Below are positions 1-11,240 of a stretch of DNA of 64,000 bases, piece by piece (the first letter of the stretch is position 1; every line of letters starts with the position of its first letter). The translations under genes and the position numbers were made by a program. Below the pieces are notes generated by a model. It saw only the letters and a program-made list of their open reading frames with translations. It had not been told where the DNA came from and did not search any database. The stretch is from Avena insularis (Eukaryota > Streptophyta > Magnoliopsida > Poales > Poaceae): NCBI GenBank assembly GCA_023614405.1, contig CM042696.1:339441211-339505210 (forward strand). The letters are read 5' to 3'.

Positions 1-752
1 TTCTGTGTAACATCCGATGTTGATCGGAGGGGCCCGGAAGGAGTTCCAGAGTGAAGGAATATAATAATATATGTATTTTATATTAATTGGTTGAATTAAT
101 ATTAAATGTGTATTTTTATTTTATTTTAATAGGCAACCCATTACTAATGGGCCTCACCCGGAGGGGAGGCCCAAAGGGGCAAGGTGCCTAAGGGAGGAGG
201 GCTAGCCGGCCTACCCTTAGTAGGCTCCCCATGTGGGGCCCACCTCGGGCCGGCGGCTCCGCATTGGTGGCCGAAGGTCATGGGATTAGTCCCACACCGC
301 CTTCCTATTGGTTGGTGCCCCTCCCCTCCCACTATATATAGGGGTCACCCCCTCCCCTTGGAAGCCATCCCATTCTCTCTTCTCTCTTTCTCATTTCCTT
401 TGAGGATTTCTCCATAATATTGGAGAGGACCTCGGTTTTTTAGTTCTCCACCTTCATGCTACCGTCGTGTGATATTAGGTCCGCCATCTTTCTTCTTTCG
501 CTGCTTGGCTAGATCGGAGCCCAGGAGACGTCGCCTAGACCGAACGTGTGCAGTACTTCGGATGCGCCACACTTGTGGCGCTTGGAGCTGCTCGTCTTCA
601 TCAACATACGACTTCCTGCATAAGGCATTCCTCGGTCTTCAAGGGTATGAATACCATATTTGTTTTATGTTACTTATGTCTACATAGTATAGATCCTGGT
701 ATTAGTGTTCGTGCAGTTAGATTTTTTTGTTTTCTGCTCCAGAACCCTAGAG
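1..752 (+). mobile_element. Copia-A 5' LTR, left end not seen
   Basis: This stretch behaves as the long terminal repeat of a Copia element. It has a GC-rich upstream part, a TATA box near 333-340, a pyrimidine-rich leader, and it ends directly before a perfect initiator-Met tRNA primer binding site at 753-764. The TG-start of the LTR is not identifiable and may lie left of the window. No second copy is visible here because Gypsy I interrupts the element at about 3550 and its right half is absent. Confidence 0.7.
333..340 (+). promoter_or_regulatory. TATA box of Copia-A LTR
   Basis: TATATATA followed by GGGG lies in the LTR about 410 bases upstream of the primer binding site, a normal place for the U3/R promoter of a plant LTR element. 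No experimental support. Confidence 0.5.
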
Positions 753-764
753 TGGTATCAGAGC
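753..764 (+). other. Copia-A primer binding site
   Basis: TGGTATCAGAGC matches the 3' end complement of plant initiator methionine tRNA, the usual minus-strand primer site of Copia elements. It fixes the right edge of the LTR and the + orientation of the element. Confidence 0.85.
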
Positions 765-1754
765 GGGTCTATGGATAGTCTTGTTGTACAGATAGAACAC
801 ATAGCAATATGTGGGCATTGATTTTCTAGTTGCTATCCTCTTTCGTTTACTTGTTTATATCGCGATACTATTTGATGAAGCGGCCCCTAACCGACATTAC
901 ATGGTGATTCACGATACTGGTCCACAAGTAAATGGCTTGGGGGGTGTCTGTCTCTCTGCAGTAATTGATATGGCATTTACATTGGAGGGCCCTAAAAAGG
1001 GAAGAAAAACGACAATCATTGAATCCATGTTGTGGCTCTACGTTCGTAGGTAGGAAGGAGTTTTACCGTGAAAGCCCTAAAGACGTGTAAAACTTGCAAA
1101 ATATAAAGTAGAGGCGTCTAACTTTATTTTGTAGAGGCGTGTGTCATGTAATGGTAAGTTTATGAAACATTTCATTGGAGCTCTCAATGGCGATTAGGAC
1201 GCTGTAACCATGTCATGACACCATATTTTTGAAGTATTCTTTATGCATCTTATTATGTTGTGTATTAGGATATACGAAGGTAGCATGATCCCTCACATAA
1301 TTCCAATTATAGTGTTCCCCTCTGTGTGTGCACCACCAAGAAAGTTCTCCGGTATGAGGCATGCCGTGACGATCGGGTGTCAGACATATCTGCATTCGCA
1401 TATGGTGGGTGTAAGCCATGTTTCACTACAATACACATAAGATAGAATTGGCGATCCTAGCATCTACAGACATGGACTCGGAACATAAGAGACCAAAAGG
1501 TCAAGCATGAATCACATGTGATATGATTGACATTGAGAATGTCGACCTTTGAAACTGCACTGCCGGCCATGATGATCGGGGGTGGTGTAGCAGATTAGGA
1601 TCGTGTGATCACCAAACGAATTGAGGGATGTTCGTTTGAGTGGGAGTTCTTTTTTTAGTTTAACAACATAAATTAAAACTTCAACTCAACATCATGAACA
1701 TGGTCTAAACTCTTTGAAAATCCAGTGTAGATGTCTCGCCCACCCACCTTCAAC
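765..1754 (+). other. Copia-A leader, non-coding
   Basis: Untranslated leader of Copia-A between primer binding site and gag. The only open frames here are short and show no family resemblance. I see no other gene or repeat. Confidence 0.5.
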
Positions 1755-2537
1755 CTTAGCATGTTCCTAGAGAAGGATAAGGTGAAAACGGATGGAACCA
1801 ACTTCACCGCTTGGTACTGCACTCTGAGTACCCTACTAGCCCCTACAAGTTGACTTATGTCATCAAGGCTACGATCCTCGCTAAGCCTGCAAAAACCACC
1901 CCTGAGGACAAAAATAATGTCTGGTAGTCCAAGGCAGATGATTTCTCCCTCATCTAGAGTGGAATGCCCTATGCCATGGAGCCAGAGCTTCAAAATCATT
2001 ATGACAAGATGAATGCTTTTGAGATCATTGAAGATCTTAAGGCTGTATTTGCTCCACGGGCTCGGGCAGAGAGGTATGATGCTTCCGACCTCTTCTTCTC
2101 TTCAAAGATGGAAGAGAATAATAGTATAAGCGAGCACGTAGTCAAAATGTCTGGCTACGTTAAGCGCTTGAATGCCCTAGATTGCAGAATCCTGGAAGAG
2201 CTCGTGTTTAATAGGGTGCTGCACTCGCTGCCCTAGCTACGAGAGCTTTGTGATGAACTACAACATGCAAGGGATGACTAAGACCCTTGCTAAAGTGTTC
2301 GCCATGCTCAAAACTGCTGACGTTGAGATCAAGAAGGAGAACATGGTGTTGATAGTCAATAAGACCACCAAATTTAACAAGCTGGGGAAAAAGGGCAAGG
2401 GCAAGAAGCCTAATAAGGATGGAAAGCATGTTGCCAACACCTCTAAGGCTGCCAGGCCCGGTCCTAAGCCCAATGTCACATGCTACTACTGCAAAGGGGA
2501 TGGGCACTCGAAGCGCAACTGCCCCAAATACCTTTAG
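1755..2537 (+). pseudogene. Copia-A gag with CCHC zinc knuckle
   Basis: This is a gag nucleocapsid relic. The 5' part reads as a UBN2-type gag domain (motif NFTAWYCTLS near 1797-1827, LEELVFNRVLHSLP near 2196-2236), then a lysine-rich linker, then a CX2CX4HX4C knuckle at about 2479-2520 (CYYCKGDGHSKRNC). The frame is broken by several stops, for example around 1925, 1957 and 2234, and by shifts between segments, so no full gag can be made. Family knowledge: gag coats the element RNA in virus-like particles and the knuckle binds RNA. The pieces sit in the normal Copia order, before protease and integrase. Confidence 0.8.
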
Positions 2538-2618
2538 GACAAGAAAGCCGACAAGATAGCTGCCATAGACAAATGTATATTTGATATAAAAGTTATAGTT
2601 GTATTCCTTACTAGCGCC

Positions 2619-2915
2619 ATGACTAACACCTGGGTATTTGATACCGGTTTTGTTGCTCTCATTTGTAACTCTCAACAGGAGCTGCGGAGTAAGAGGCGCC
2701 TAGGGGCGGACAAGGTGATGATGTGCATCCGCAACAACTCGAGAGTCGACGTGGTGGCCGTTGGCACTTTACCTCTATGTCTGCCGTCAAGATTGATTTT
2801 GGTTTTGAATAAATGCTACTATGTACCCGCATTAAGTATGAATATTGTGAGTGGATCTTGCTTGTTGCAATATTGTTATTCGTTTCAATCCGGAACAAGT
2901 GGTTATTCTATTTAA
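2619..2915 (+). pseudogene. Copia-A aspartic protease
   Basis: The segment begins TWVFDTGFVALICNS, which corresponds to the Copia protease active-site region (D-T-G at about 2638-2648) and is followed by the typical YYVPALSMNIVSGSCLL strand near 2818-2867. A protease of this class cleaves the gag-pol polyprotein. The reading frame is short and ends at a stop at 2913-2915; gag lies upstream in another frame and integrase downstream is interrupted, so this is a relic. Confidence 0.72.
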
Positions 2916-3039
2916 ATGAATGATGTTTTCTATGTTTATGCGCCTGTGTGTAATGGTTTATTCTTACTGGACCTTGATAGCAATACTCACATCCATAATG
3001 TTGATGCTAAGTGTTGTAAACACAATGATGATAATAACA

Positions 3040-3550
3040 TCTAGCTATGACATTGCCGTCTTGGTCATATTGGTGTAAAGCGCTTGAAGAAGCTCCATTT
3101 AGATGGAATCTTGGAATCATTTGATTTTGAATCCCTTGATACGTGCGAGCCTTGCCTCATGGGCAAGATGAATAGGACACCCATATCCAGCACAATGGAG
3201 AGGGCTGCGGATCTATTGGGAATCCTACATACATATGTGTGTGGTTATTATTATTTTGTTACCTTTACTGGAAATTTGAGTAGATATGGGTATATCTACT
3301 TGATGAAGCACAAATCTGAAACCTTTGAAAAGTTCAAGGAATTTCATAAGGAAATAGAGAATCAACTTAACAAGAAAATCAAGCATCTTCGATCCCATCA
3401 GGGAGGCGAGTATTTGAGTTATGAGTTTGGCATGTACTTGCGGGACTGTGGCATCATACCACAGCTTATGCCAGCCGGAATGCCGCGGTGAAATAGTGTG
3501 TCGGAACGGCATAACCGCACTCTATTAGATAATGTACGGTCCATGATTGT
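3040..3550 (+). pseudogene. Copia-A pre-integrase and integrase core
   Basis: The segment reads through LGHIGVKRLKKL and CEPCLMGK (the HHCC zinc-binding region), then an integrase core with LRSHQGGEYLS and NSVSERHNRTLLD. In this family three acidic residues form the catalytic triad. Here the position normally holding the first Asp is Tyr (HTYVCG, near 3225-3242) and the second is His (RSHQGG, near 3391-3408); only the Glu of SERHNR is kept. A stop lies at 3489-3491. Homology stops at about 3550 where Gypsy I begins. RT and RNase H of Copia-A are not in the window. Confidence 0.82.
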
Positions 3551-5036
3551 CATGGTGTGGAACACGGCAGTGCCATCGGGGATGGCATGAGAGGGGACAA
3601 TCAGGATGCTATCGGTGGCTACTCGCAACGGGTTGGGCATACATACTGCAGACACAGCGACGTACCCAGATTTGGAGCCCTCTTGTCGAGGTAACACTCC
3701 TACTCCTGCAAGTATCTACTATATGGGGGGCAGATGCTCAATACAAATACTCCTTGAGCTGTTTCCCTAACTACTATCGAGAGCTAGAGGAAGATGAACT
3801 ACTTGACTTGGCGATTTTGGCTAACTTCTAACTTGTAATCCCTTACCTAGAACCCTGGCACTAGCCCTCCTTATATACTGGTGGAAGGGTAGGTTACAAT
3901 GAGGGCTCTAGGGTTTACTGTTTGGGCTTTGGGTTTACAAAGCCGGCTGGCTGCGGGGTCCAGCCAGTGGTCCAGGACCCGGTCAGTACAGGTGGGGACA
4001 GCGCCACGGCGTCTCAACGCCTTCGCTTTGGGCGTCACCCGGTGCTTTATCCATAAGCTTGGTTCTTTATCCATCAGCTAGACCTTTACTCGTCATCTCC
4101 TAACCTTAACCCTTTGGTGCCCTTGTATGGTAGTGCCGGCAGAGCGGTGTGCCAGCCTGTCTGGTCAAGGGTGCGCTCATCAAGGAGCGTCAGCCCCTCC
4201 CGTACCTTTGGCCAACGGATCCGAGGCGGCCGGGTAGAGGTGGCCACCCAGCCGGCTCTCCTGGCCCCCGGCTAGACAGGCAAGCCGGGGAATCTTGATG
4301 CGGACCGGGTGAAGCGTATCACCTGGCTATGGTTCTTTGTCTTGTGGCCATCCAGCTAGATCTCCCTAGAGCCGGCCAGTTGAGCCTAGCTTGGCCTACC
4401 CGGGGGTCATCCCCTCGACACTAGTCCCTGAGCGTGTTTGGACTTTGCTTTGTGGAGAAGTTTCTGCGTGCTCATTGGCTGATGTTGAAATGATTGCGAA
4501 CGAAGAACGTACCGCGAATTGTTTTGTAGTGCTTGTCGTTTTCCGGCTCGAGATGCCCGCTTTCTTGGCTGGAGTTTACTGGCTACGGGTCCGATGGCCC
4601 AGCCACAGGGTGTGAGCGGCGATTGCATCTCCCGGCTGCCGCACCCGACTAGGGAGGTGAATCGCCCAGTCGATGATGTCGAGACTGGTGTTAGGCATGC
4701 CTACCTCCTCTAGCGTGCGTCGCGTTAGTTTGACCTCTTGGCCTGCCGCCGCAGTTTTGGTAACTGCGCACATGCCTTCATCATAGCGGTTTCTCGGGAA
4801 TCGTGTATGTGCTTGGCCGTCGCGGTGCATGCGATCCGGAACCGAAGCTGTGTGGGGGACTGCAGCACTTCAGCGCCACGTGGTGGAAGGGAGTGCAGGA
4901 GGCGCAGTTTCCCTACCCCGATAAATAGGGGCACCAGGGAGGGCTCCTTCCTCACTTCGTCTTCTCCCTGCATCCACTGTCCTTTGCGCTCTGCTTCCTC
5001 GCTGCTACCTTGCGCCACCACTCTTTTTGATCGCCG
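3550..5036 (-). repeat. Gypsy I 3' LTR and adjoining sequence, edges approximate
   Basis: Non-coding, moderately GC-rich sequence between the Copia-A integrase and the antisense gene. It contains stretches resembling the LTRs of antisense-gene Gypsy elements, such as the ATATGGGG/CAATACAA region at 3720-3750, and repeated CCGGCTGGC-like words shared with the rest of Gypsy I. The partner LTR is absent from the window, so neither end can be fixed by comparison. Confidence 0.5.
4921..4927 (+). promoter_or_regulatory. Possible TATA box for antisense gene
   Basis: ATAAATA flanked by CCCCG and GGGGC lies about 115 bases upstream of the antisense reading frame and on the same strand. It could drive the antisense transcript from the 3' LTR. 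Position and composition are the only support. Confidence 0.4.
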
Positions 5037-8000
5037 GTGCCACCGCTCCTCCGTCGTGATGACGGGACCCCGCTTCTCCAACACGGCCACCACTCCTGCC
5101 GAGATGCTGCCTCACTAAGCTGGTGGCTGGTGCGGCTCGTACATCATCGACGAGATCATGCCGAAGTACTAGCTGGGGAACTCATCCTAACAGAGCGCCC
5201 GGTGAAGCATCACCTGGCGCCATAAGGGGAGCGGGTTCCTAACCCCCGGCCTGGGGAGGCCGTCGTCTTCCTCGGCCACTTCACCCATGGGCTTGGCCTG
5301 TCTCTGAGCAGGTTTGTTTTGGATATGATGGTGTCGTTCGACCTCCAGCTCCACCACCTCGGCGCCAACGCCATTGTGCAGATGTCGCATCATGCGGCCT
5401 ACTGGAAGGCCTACCTGGGGGTTCGCCCTGACGTGGCAAACTTCTTGAAGTTCTTCTACTTCAAGGTCCAGGTGGTGGGGAAGGGCGGCCCTCTGACAGA
5501 GACAGGCTTCCATGCCATCTACCCAAGGATGTTGTCGCCGATACCGCGGCTGGAGATACCCGACACCATCAAGTTGTGGCAGCGCTCGTACTTCTACATG
5601 CGCAACAACACCGACGTCGACTGGATGAAGGCGCCGGTGTTCGCCAACGTACCCTCCACCCAGAAGGCCTGGACCGTCCAGCACTTGGGAACCCAGACGG
5701 ACATGGAGCGGATGGCCTCCCACGTGACGGTGTTGGTGGACAAGGAGCGGCTCACCGCTCGGAACATCCTGCTATCCTGGATGATGAATCGTGTGCTTCC
5801 GCTGTAGCAGCGGTCGCACAGGATCTGCCATCTGTCTGGCCCATTGGATCCCACCCGGGTGTCCCGGCTGGAGGTGCCATTTGTGGCCCTTCGGGAGTGT
5901 CTTGCCACTATCTCGAAGGAGACATTGACGGAAGACTAGGTCTTCTCCTGCCGGTCGTACCACCGCGGCTGACTATCCCTAAAGGTTAGGCTTTCTTCCT
6001 TTTCTCCGGGTAAACCTTTCCCGAGGAACTTTTCTTTCCTTGTTGAGTAGCTCTTTATGGCGAACCTAGCGGAAGACGGTATGGGGGGGGGGATGAGCTT
6101 CCGGCCTTCACCACCGACCACAAGCCGCCAAAGTTCCTGTAGACGGAGCCGGAGTGGTTTCCCACCCGGGTTGACGAGGGCTGTGAGTTTCCACCCGGTG
6201 AGCAACTTTTCTTGCCCATATTTTCTTTGTTTTTCTTTGGCCGTGCACTTGATGTTGTGCCCGCATCCTGGTACAGCCGCCCAGGGTGAGAATGTGGACA
6301 TGGCTGAGGCCACATCGTCGAAGGATCGAGGGAACCGAGCTGCATCGACCAACGCCGCTCCGACCGGGGGCAGGGTGAAGAGGAGTCACCGTCCAAGGGC
6401 TGCAACTATCGCACCAAGCGTTGCTGGGTACATGCCCTTGTTATCCTTTCTCTACGCATCTATTGGTTTGCGCCTTACTCATTGTGCTCTTCTCTCCCTT
6501 CTCTCAGTGAGGTGATGTGTTTGACCGGCTCCGCGACCATCACCACCGCATACGACCCTCCCCTGGCTGGAGAGGAGGGGCCGGCTACTGCCTCTGCTGC
6601 GAAGCCAGCCGAGGCTGTAGCCTCTGCTGCCAATCCGGTTGAGGCTGCAACTTCTACGTCCAAGCCGGCCGAGGCCTCGACGAACATGGCAGAGACGGTG
6701 GCGCCGACTGGGTCCTTGGTCTTGCACCGGGCCTCTATCGCCTCCAGGGCGGCCAATCTGTTCCTGGCTCTGGTCCAGGTTTAGACGGGTTCTGTCGCCT
6801 ACCAGGTGGAGGAGCCCGTGCAGGTGACGAGGGAGGCTCCTACGCAGCCGGTAGCCAATGACGGCGGAAGGGAGGTGGTTCCTGGCTCGGGCACGGCGGC
6901 TCTAGAGGCGTCGCACGTGGCCTCTAGCGATGACGACGAGCTCCAGATTACCGGAAGCCGGTTGGCTCCGGTTACGCCGCTGCCGGACTCTACCCTGGCA
7001 CAGCTCTCCGAGATGGCGCCCGTTGCCCTTGGCTAGGCTCATCACCTGGTGGAGGTGATGAAGCAGGGGCATGGCGAAGCCAGGGTGCTGGGGGCGTCCC
7101 TTGAGGTAGATATCTCCTCCGTCGTTTTTGTTGCCCTCCTTGCTGTTCTTTTCTTAGTCATTCTTCTCTCTTTGCAGAAAGCCTTTGCCGAAGCCGCCAA
7201 GACCTCGCAAGACCTGGGGCATAAGATTGCTTGCTCTGCTTTGTCTTCCCGGCTGCGCGAGTTTTCGCGCTTCTTGTTGACCATTGGGTACCCCCTGCAG
7301 CTCTGTTAGCGGACATGGACCAGGAGGTGGAGAGGCTGAAGGCGGAGGTCGCCCAGCTAGAGGAGTCTAACCAGGTGCGCCAAGCCTAGATCGGCCAGCT
7401 GCTATCACATCAGCAGTAGATGGAGGTATAGGCCGGCCAGGCGAATAAGACCACTGACATCTGGGCCGAGGCATTGAAAATCCTCGAGCAGATCCAATCC
7501 CGCCAGGAGGAGGATCTGAAGACCGCCCAGGCCCGGGAGAAGGCGGCTCTAGGGGAGCTGTGCCAAATAGACAAGATGGTCATCGGTAAGTAATTCACTT
7601 GGAGAGCTTGTTTCTCATCCTGCTGTAGCCGGATCGTTAACAGTTTCCTTATTACTGGGTGTAGCTCAGTATCCTGAGGCGACCACCGGGCGCGATCTGC
7701 ACCCGGTGGAGTTGGTGACAATCGTCAGCAAGGAGGCCAACCAGCTACGTGGTGCTGCCCTTGAGGTCTTCGACTACGTCTGGCCCGACACCAACCGCCC
7801 AGCCACGACGGACGCCTTGGCCAGGACGCTCTCTAACACCCCAGAGCTCATGGATGTGGCGCAATACTGGGCTGCTCGTGGCGGTGCCGAGATGGTCTTG
7901 GAGCTGCTAAAGTCTTGGTACCCTGACGAGGACCTATGGAGCCTCTCCAAAGGGTTTCGTCAGGGGACTAACTACGACCAGCTTCAGGCTAAAGTTTCTG

Positions 8001-8225
8001 ACATCCGCTCCTGTGGTGTCAAGATTGGAAGCTTCGTCTAGCTGGACTGGGACTTTGGCGATCCGGCTGGCTCGGAGGGGTATCACTACAGCCCTCTCGC
8101 AGCCTCAGCCCATGATGACGCCTCGGCTGCGACAGGCCCTGCCTCTGCCGACTTCGCCTCCAGCAGCCACGCTCCAGCTGATGCCTCTAGCCCTTCCAAT
8201 GACCCTCAACTCTGATCCCCAGAAT
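5037..8225 (+). pseudogene. Antisense gene of Gypsy I (Transposase_28 / 'putative gypsy type transposon' family)
   Basis: The frame at 5037-5807 gives a protein with VVFLGHFTHGLGLSLSRF, FDLQLHHLGANAIVQ and a WKAYLGVRP segment. I recognise this as the grass 'putative gypsy type transposon' domain (Pfam PF04195), found as an antisense ORF in Tat-lineage Gypsy elements. Stops at 5223-5225 and 5805-5807 interrupt it; at the second, family members usually have Gln, so CAG to TAG is likely. Downstream lies an Ala/Pro-rich region (6530-7036), a coiled-coil-like Glu/Ala-rich part (7180-7585) and a last exon at 7706-8041. Candidate introns with GT and AG ends are 6198-6275, 6427-6509, 7106-7177 and 7586-7665. 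The function of this family is not established. It is probably non-functional here. Confidence 0.75.
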
Positions 8226-8360
8226 GCTGGGAGTATTTATATCTAGTTGAAGATTTGTTTGCTTGTGGTACTGACTTTGCTCTTTGGTGAACCATTTGTC
8301 TATAGTTTTGTCTCCCTTTTGTGATGTTGTCTTGTGTTGCACTTGTTGTTTGCTTTCTTC

Positions 8361-8565
8361 TATGTGGGGGCGCGCAAGCGCACCCACAGGGTGTAGTCCC
8401 TGAGGTTCGTGCCGGCTAGAGGATCCAGCCGGGTCGAAGCTATTTTGTGTTGTTGTTTGTTGCAGGTTTCCTTTGTGGGGCGCGCGAGCGCACCCACAGG
8501 GTGTACTCCCCGAGGTTCGGGCTGGCTAGAGAATCCAGCTGGGTCGAAGCTCCTTTGTGTTCCTT
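8361..8565 (+). repeat. Two-copy tandem repeat, period 110
   Basis: Two copies start at about 8361 and 8471. Each has a GC-rich head (GGGGCGCGC then GCGCACCCAC), then GGGTGTA, a CGAGGTTCG-like word, GGCTAGAG, and GGGTCGAAGCT. The heads are self-complementary. The repeat lies just 3' of the antisense gene and could be its 3' untranslated region or a hairpin terminator; that role is inference. Confidence 0.7.
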
Positions 8566-9200
8566 TGCCGTCTGGCGGTTGGCCTCCAGCTCGGACGCTT
8601 TGGTTCATGCAAGGATGAAAGATACAAACAATGGTTTGCGTGTTAGACATGTGTAGGATAAACATAGTCTTTAGTTGCTCGTTTGGTTGAAAATTTTGCC
8701 GTTTCGTGCAAAACTGATAGCTTAGTCCTTTTCTTAGCGAGCATTAGCTGCTGAAGTTGTGCCCTTGTCAGCGCTTAGCCAGAAGCAAGGGTTTGCTTAG
8801 TTAGCGTACTACGCAATACTTCGGATTTTGGCTACCAGCTTCGAACAAGCAGGCGCAACCGGAACGCCCAGACGTCTTGTTTTCCTTAGGACTTTTCCTG
8901 TATGGGTCTTCAAGTTTTCTGCTCTTGCCGCGTCTGCCAGCCGACTTGCGGTCTACAGCTAGAATCGAAGAGGGATCTCTTGGAGCCGCATACAGTACTT
9001 TGTCTTTTCAGAATTCGCCACCGTCTGGGCCATCTGACGAGTCCCCGAGAGAGACTGCCCGGTCTGGGGTTAAAAACAATGTAGCCAGAGAAGTTCAAGT
9101 GTTGCAGCAAAAAATGCCAAATTATTATGGAGTCCCTGAGACTATGTCAAGGATCCTCAGCTTGTTCATTAAACAAAGGTAAGATACATTTGCCCTTTAC
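8566..9200. other. Gypsy I spacer between antisense gene and pol
   Basis: No protein family is recognised in this stretch. It lies between the antisense gene's 3' end and the end of the integrase frame and belongs to the element's 3' untranslated region. Confidence 0.5.
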
Positions 9201-10520
9201 TTAGGTGTAGAATGGGCGAAGTAGGTTTGCATTCCACGGATGCTTCGTTTCTTCGCCGTAGTAGTCCATCTTGTTCTTTGCCGGCTGGCGAGCGTCGATC
9301 AAGTAATATGAGTTGTTATGCAGCACACGGCTGATGATGAATGGCCCTTCCCAAGGTTGAGCTAGCTTGTGCATCCCCTTGGTGTCTTGTACCACCCGAA
9401 AGACGAGGTCGCCCTCGCGGAACGAGATGTTGTGGATCCGGCTAGTGTGGTAGCGGTGCAGGTTCTGCTGGTAGATGGCAGACCTAGACAGGGCATCTCT
9501 CATGCCTCTTCAAAGAGATCGATGCTGTCTTCTCGTGCTTCTTTGGCTTACTGCTCGTTGTACAGTAGTTTGCGAGGTGCGGCGAACTTGATGTCGGTTG
9601 GCAGGACTGCCTCTGCTCTGTAGACGAGGAAGAATGGCGTGAAGCTGGTGGAGCGGTTGGGAGTTGTGCGTAGGCTCCATAGCATGGCCGGTAGTTCCTC
9701 TATCCAGCATCTAGGAGTCCTCATTAGCGGCTCGATTAGTCTTGGCTTGATTCCGGCTAGGACCAGACCATCTTCTCGCTCACACTATCCATTGGATTGG
9801 GGGTGTGCGATGGAGGCTAGGTCCAGGCAGATGCCCTTGTCACCACAAAAATGCGCGAAGGCCCCTTTGGCGAAGTTTGTGTCATTGTCTGTGATGATGC
9901 TGTTGGGGTAGCCGAAACACGTGATGATGTAGGTGAAGAACTTGACCACTATCGGTCCATCTAGTTTCTTGATTGGCTTTGCCTCGATCCACTTGGTGAA
10001 CTTGTCCATGGCCACGAGAAAATGTGTCATGCCAGATTGCGGTGTTTTGAATGGGCCTACCATGTCCAAGCCCTAGACGGAAAATGGCCAGGTGATAGGG
10101 ATCGTCTTGAGCGCTGATGACGGAGTGTGTTTCTGCTAGGCGAACCGTTGGCGTCCATTGCATGCCTTCACCAGCTGCTTGGCATCCTCCAGTGCCGTGG
10201 GCCAGTAGAACACATGGCGGAATGCCTTTTCCACTATTGCTCTCGATGATGTGTGGTGACCGCATTTGCCTTGGTGAATGTCCACCAACACCCAAATTCC
10301 TTCCTCTTGGCTTACACAGTGCTGGTATATTCCTCCCACGCTGTGCTTGTAGAGATCGTTGTTGATGATTGTGTATGCGCTTGCCCTGCACTTCACTTGT
10401 ATTGCCTCAACCTCTTCATCCGGTAGCTCTCCTTTGGCTACAAAGTCCATGAATGGCTTGCCCCATGGAGGTGTTTCCCCGATGGCGCACATGGTTTGCA
10501 TGATCAGTTTGACTTCCTCG
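9201..10520 (-). pseudogene. Gypsy I integrase
   Basis: Reading the - strand from 10520, a zinc-binding N-terminal part appears first (KCGHHTSSRAIVEKAFRH and CNGRQRF), then the catalytic core (MVGPFKTPQ, VAMDKFTKWIEAKP, a GYPNSIITDNDTNFAKGAF block at about 9840-10050), and finally the C-terminal segment (GDLVFRVVQDTKGMHKLA, PWEGPFIISRVL) ending at 9201. The core keeps the D of MDK and the TDN Asp. Stops or frame shifts near 10069-10075, 9770 and 9505 divide it into pieces. Family role: insertion of the cDNA into the genome. Confidence 0.85.
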
Positions 10521-10849
10521 CTCTCGGCCGACTCAGGCTCGTCAGGCGGTCTACCGGGTGGGAGGCCAGAGCTGGCAGTCCCCGGGCTGCTCGAGCCAGC
10601 TAGGGGTGTCTAGACCTATGACCCGCCAACCCCTAGGATGGTGGCGGCAGTCCCCGAGTGCAGCAGCGTAGTCCTCGGGTGCAACATGGCAGTCCCCGGG
10701 TGCGGCGTGGCAGTCCCCAGGTGTGATGCGGCACCAGGTTGCTTGTAGCCGGCAGTTCCTGGGTCTGCATCCAGCATGATGGAGTCGGATTCCGGAGACG
10801 ACATGATGGAGGGCTTGTGCAAGTGCTCGAGGGCAACTCCAGGCGGAAT

Positions 10850-11240
10850 TGCTGCTCATGTTGACCCTACACGGGCGAGTGCATCCGTGGCTTCATTGTT
10901 CGCTCGAGGCATGTGGTGGAACTCGCATCCTTCGAAACAGGCACATAGCTGCTGTATGAAGAAGCGGTATAGTGCCATATTCGCGTCCTTGGCATCCCAA
11001 TCTCCTGATACTTGCTGCACCACCAGGTCGGAGTCGCCAAAATAGAGGATGCGCCTGATGCCGATCTCTTTTGCCATCTTGAGGCTATGGACTAGCGCTT
11101 CATACTCGACGACATTGTTGGATGCGCGGAAGTGGATGTGCCGCACGTACTCTAGCCGGTCCCCTTTTGGAGAGGTGATGACGACCTCGGCTGCGAGTCA
11201 ACCATAGATCTTTGAGCCTTCAAAGTGTAGCTTCCAGTGC
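10850..11240 (-). pseudogene. Gypsy I second (archaeal-type) RNase H
   Basis: Motifs in order on the - strand: HFEGSKIYG, ASNNVVEYEALVHSLKMA, YFGDSDLVVQQVSGDW and ANNEATDALARVGS. These match the archaeal-type RNase H of Tat Gypsy elements. The first catalytic position is Glu (FEGS) where Asp is usual; E of YEAL, D of GDSD and D of TDAL are present. A stop lies near the start (11199-11201 in the joined frame), so it is decayed. A second RNase H next to the degenerate first one is a mark of the Tat lineage. Confidence 0.8.

Noticed and set aside
3871..4830. Several short overlapping frames in the Gypsy I 3' LTR region
   Set aside because: None exceeds about 90 codons or carries a motif; the region is LTR sequence.
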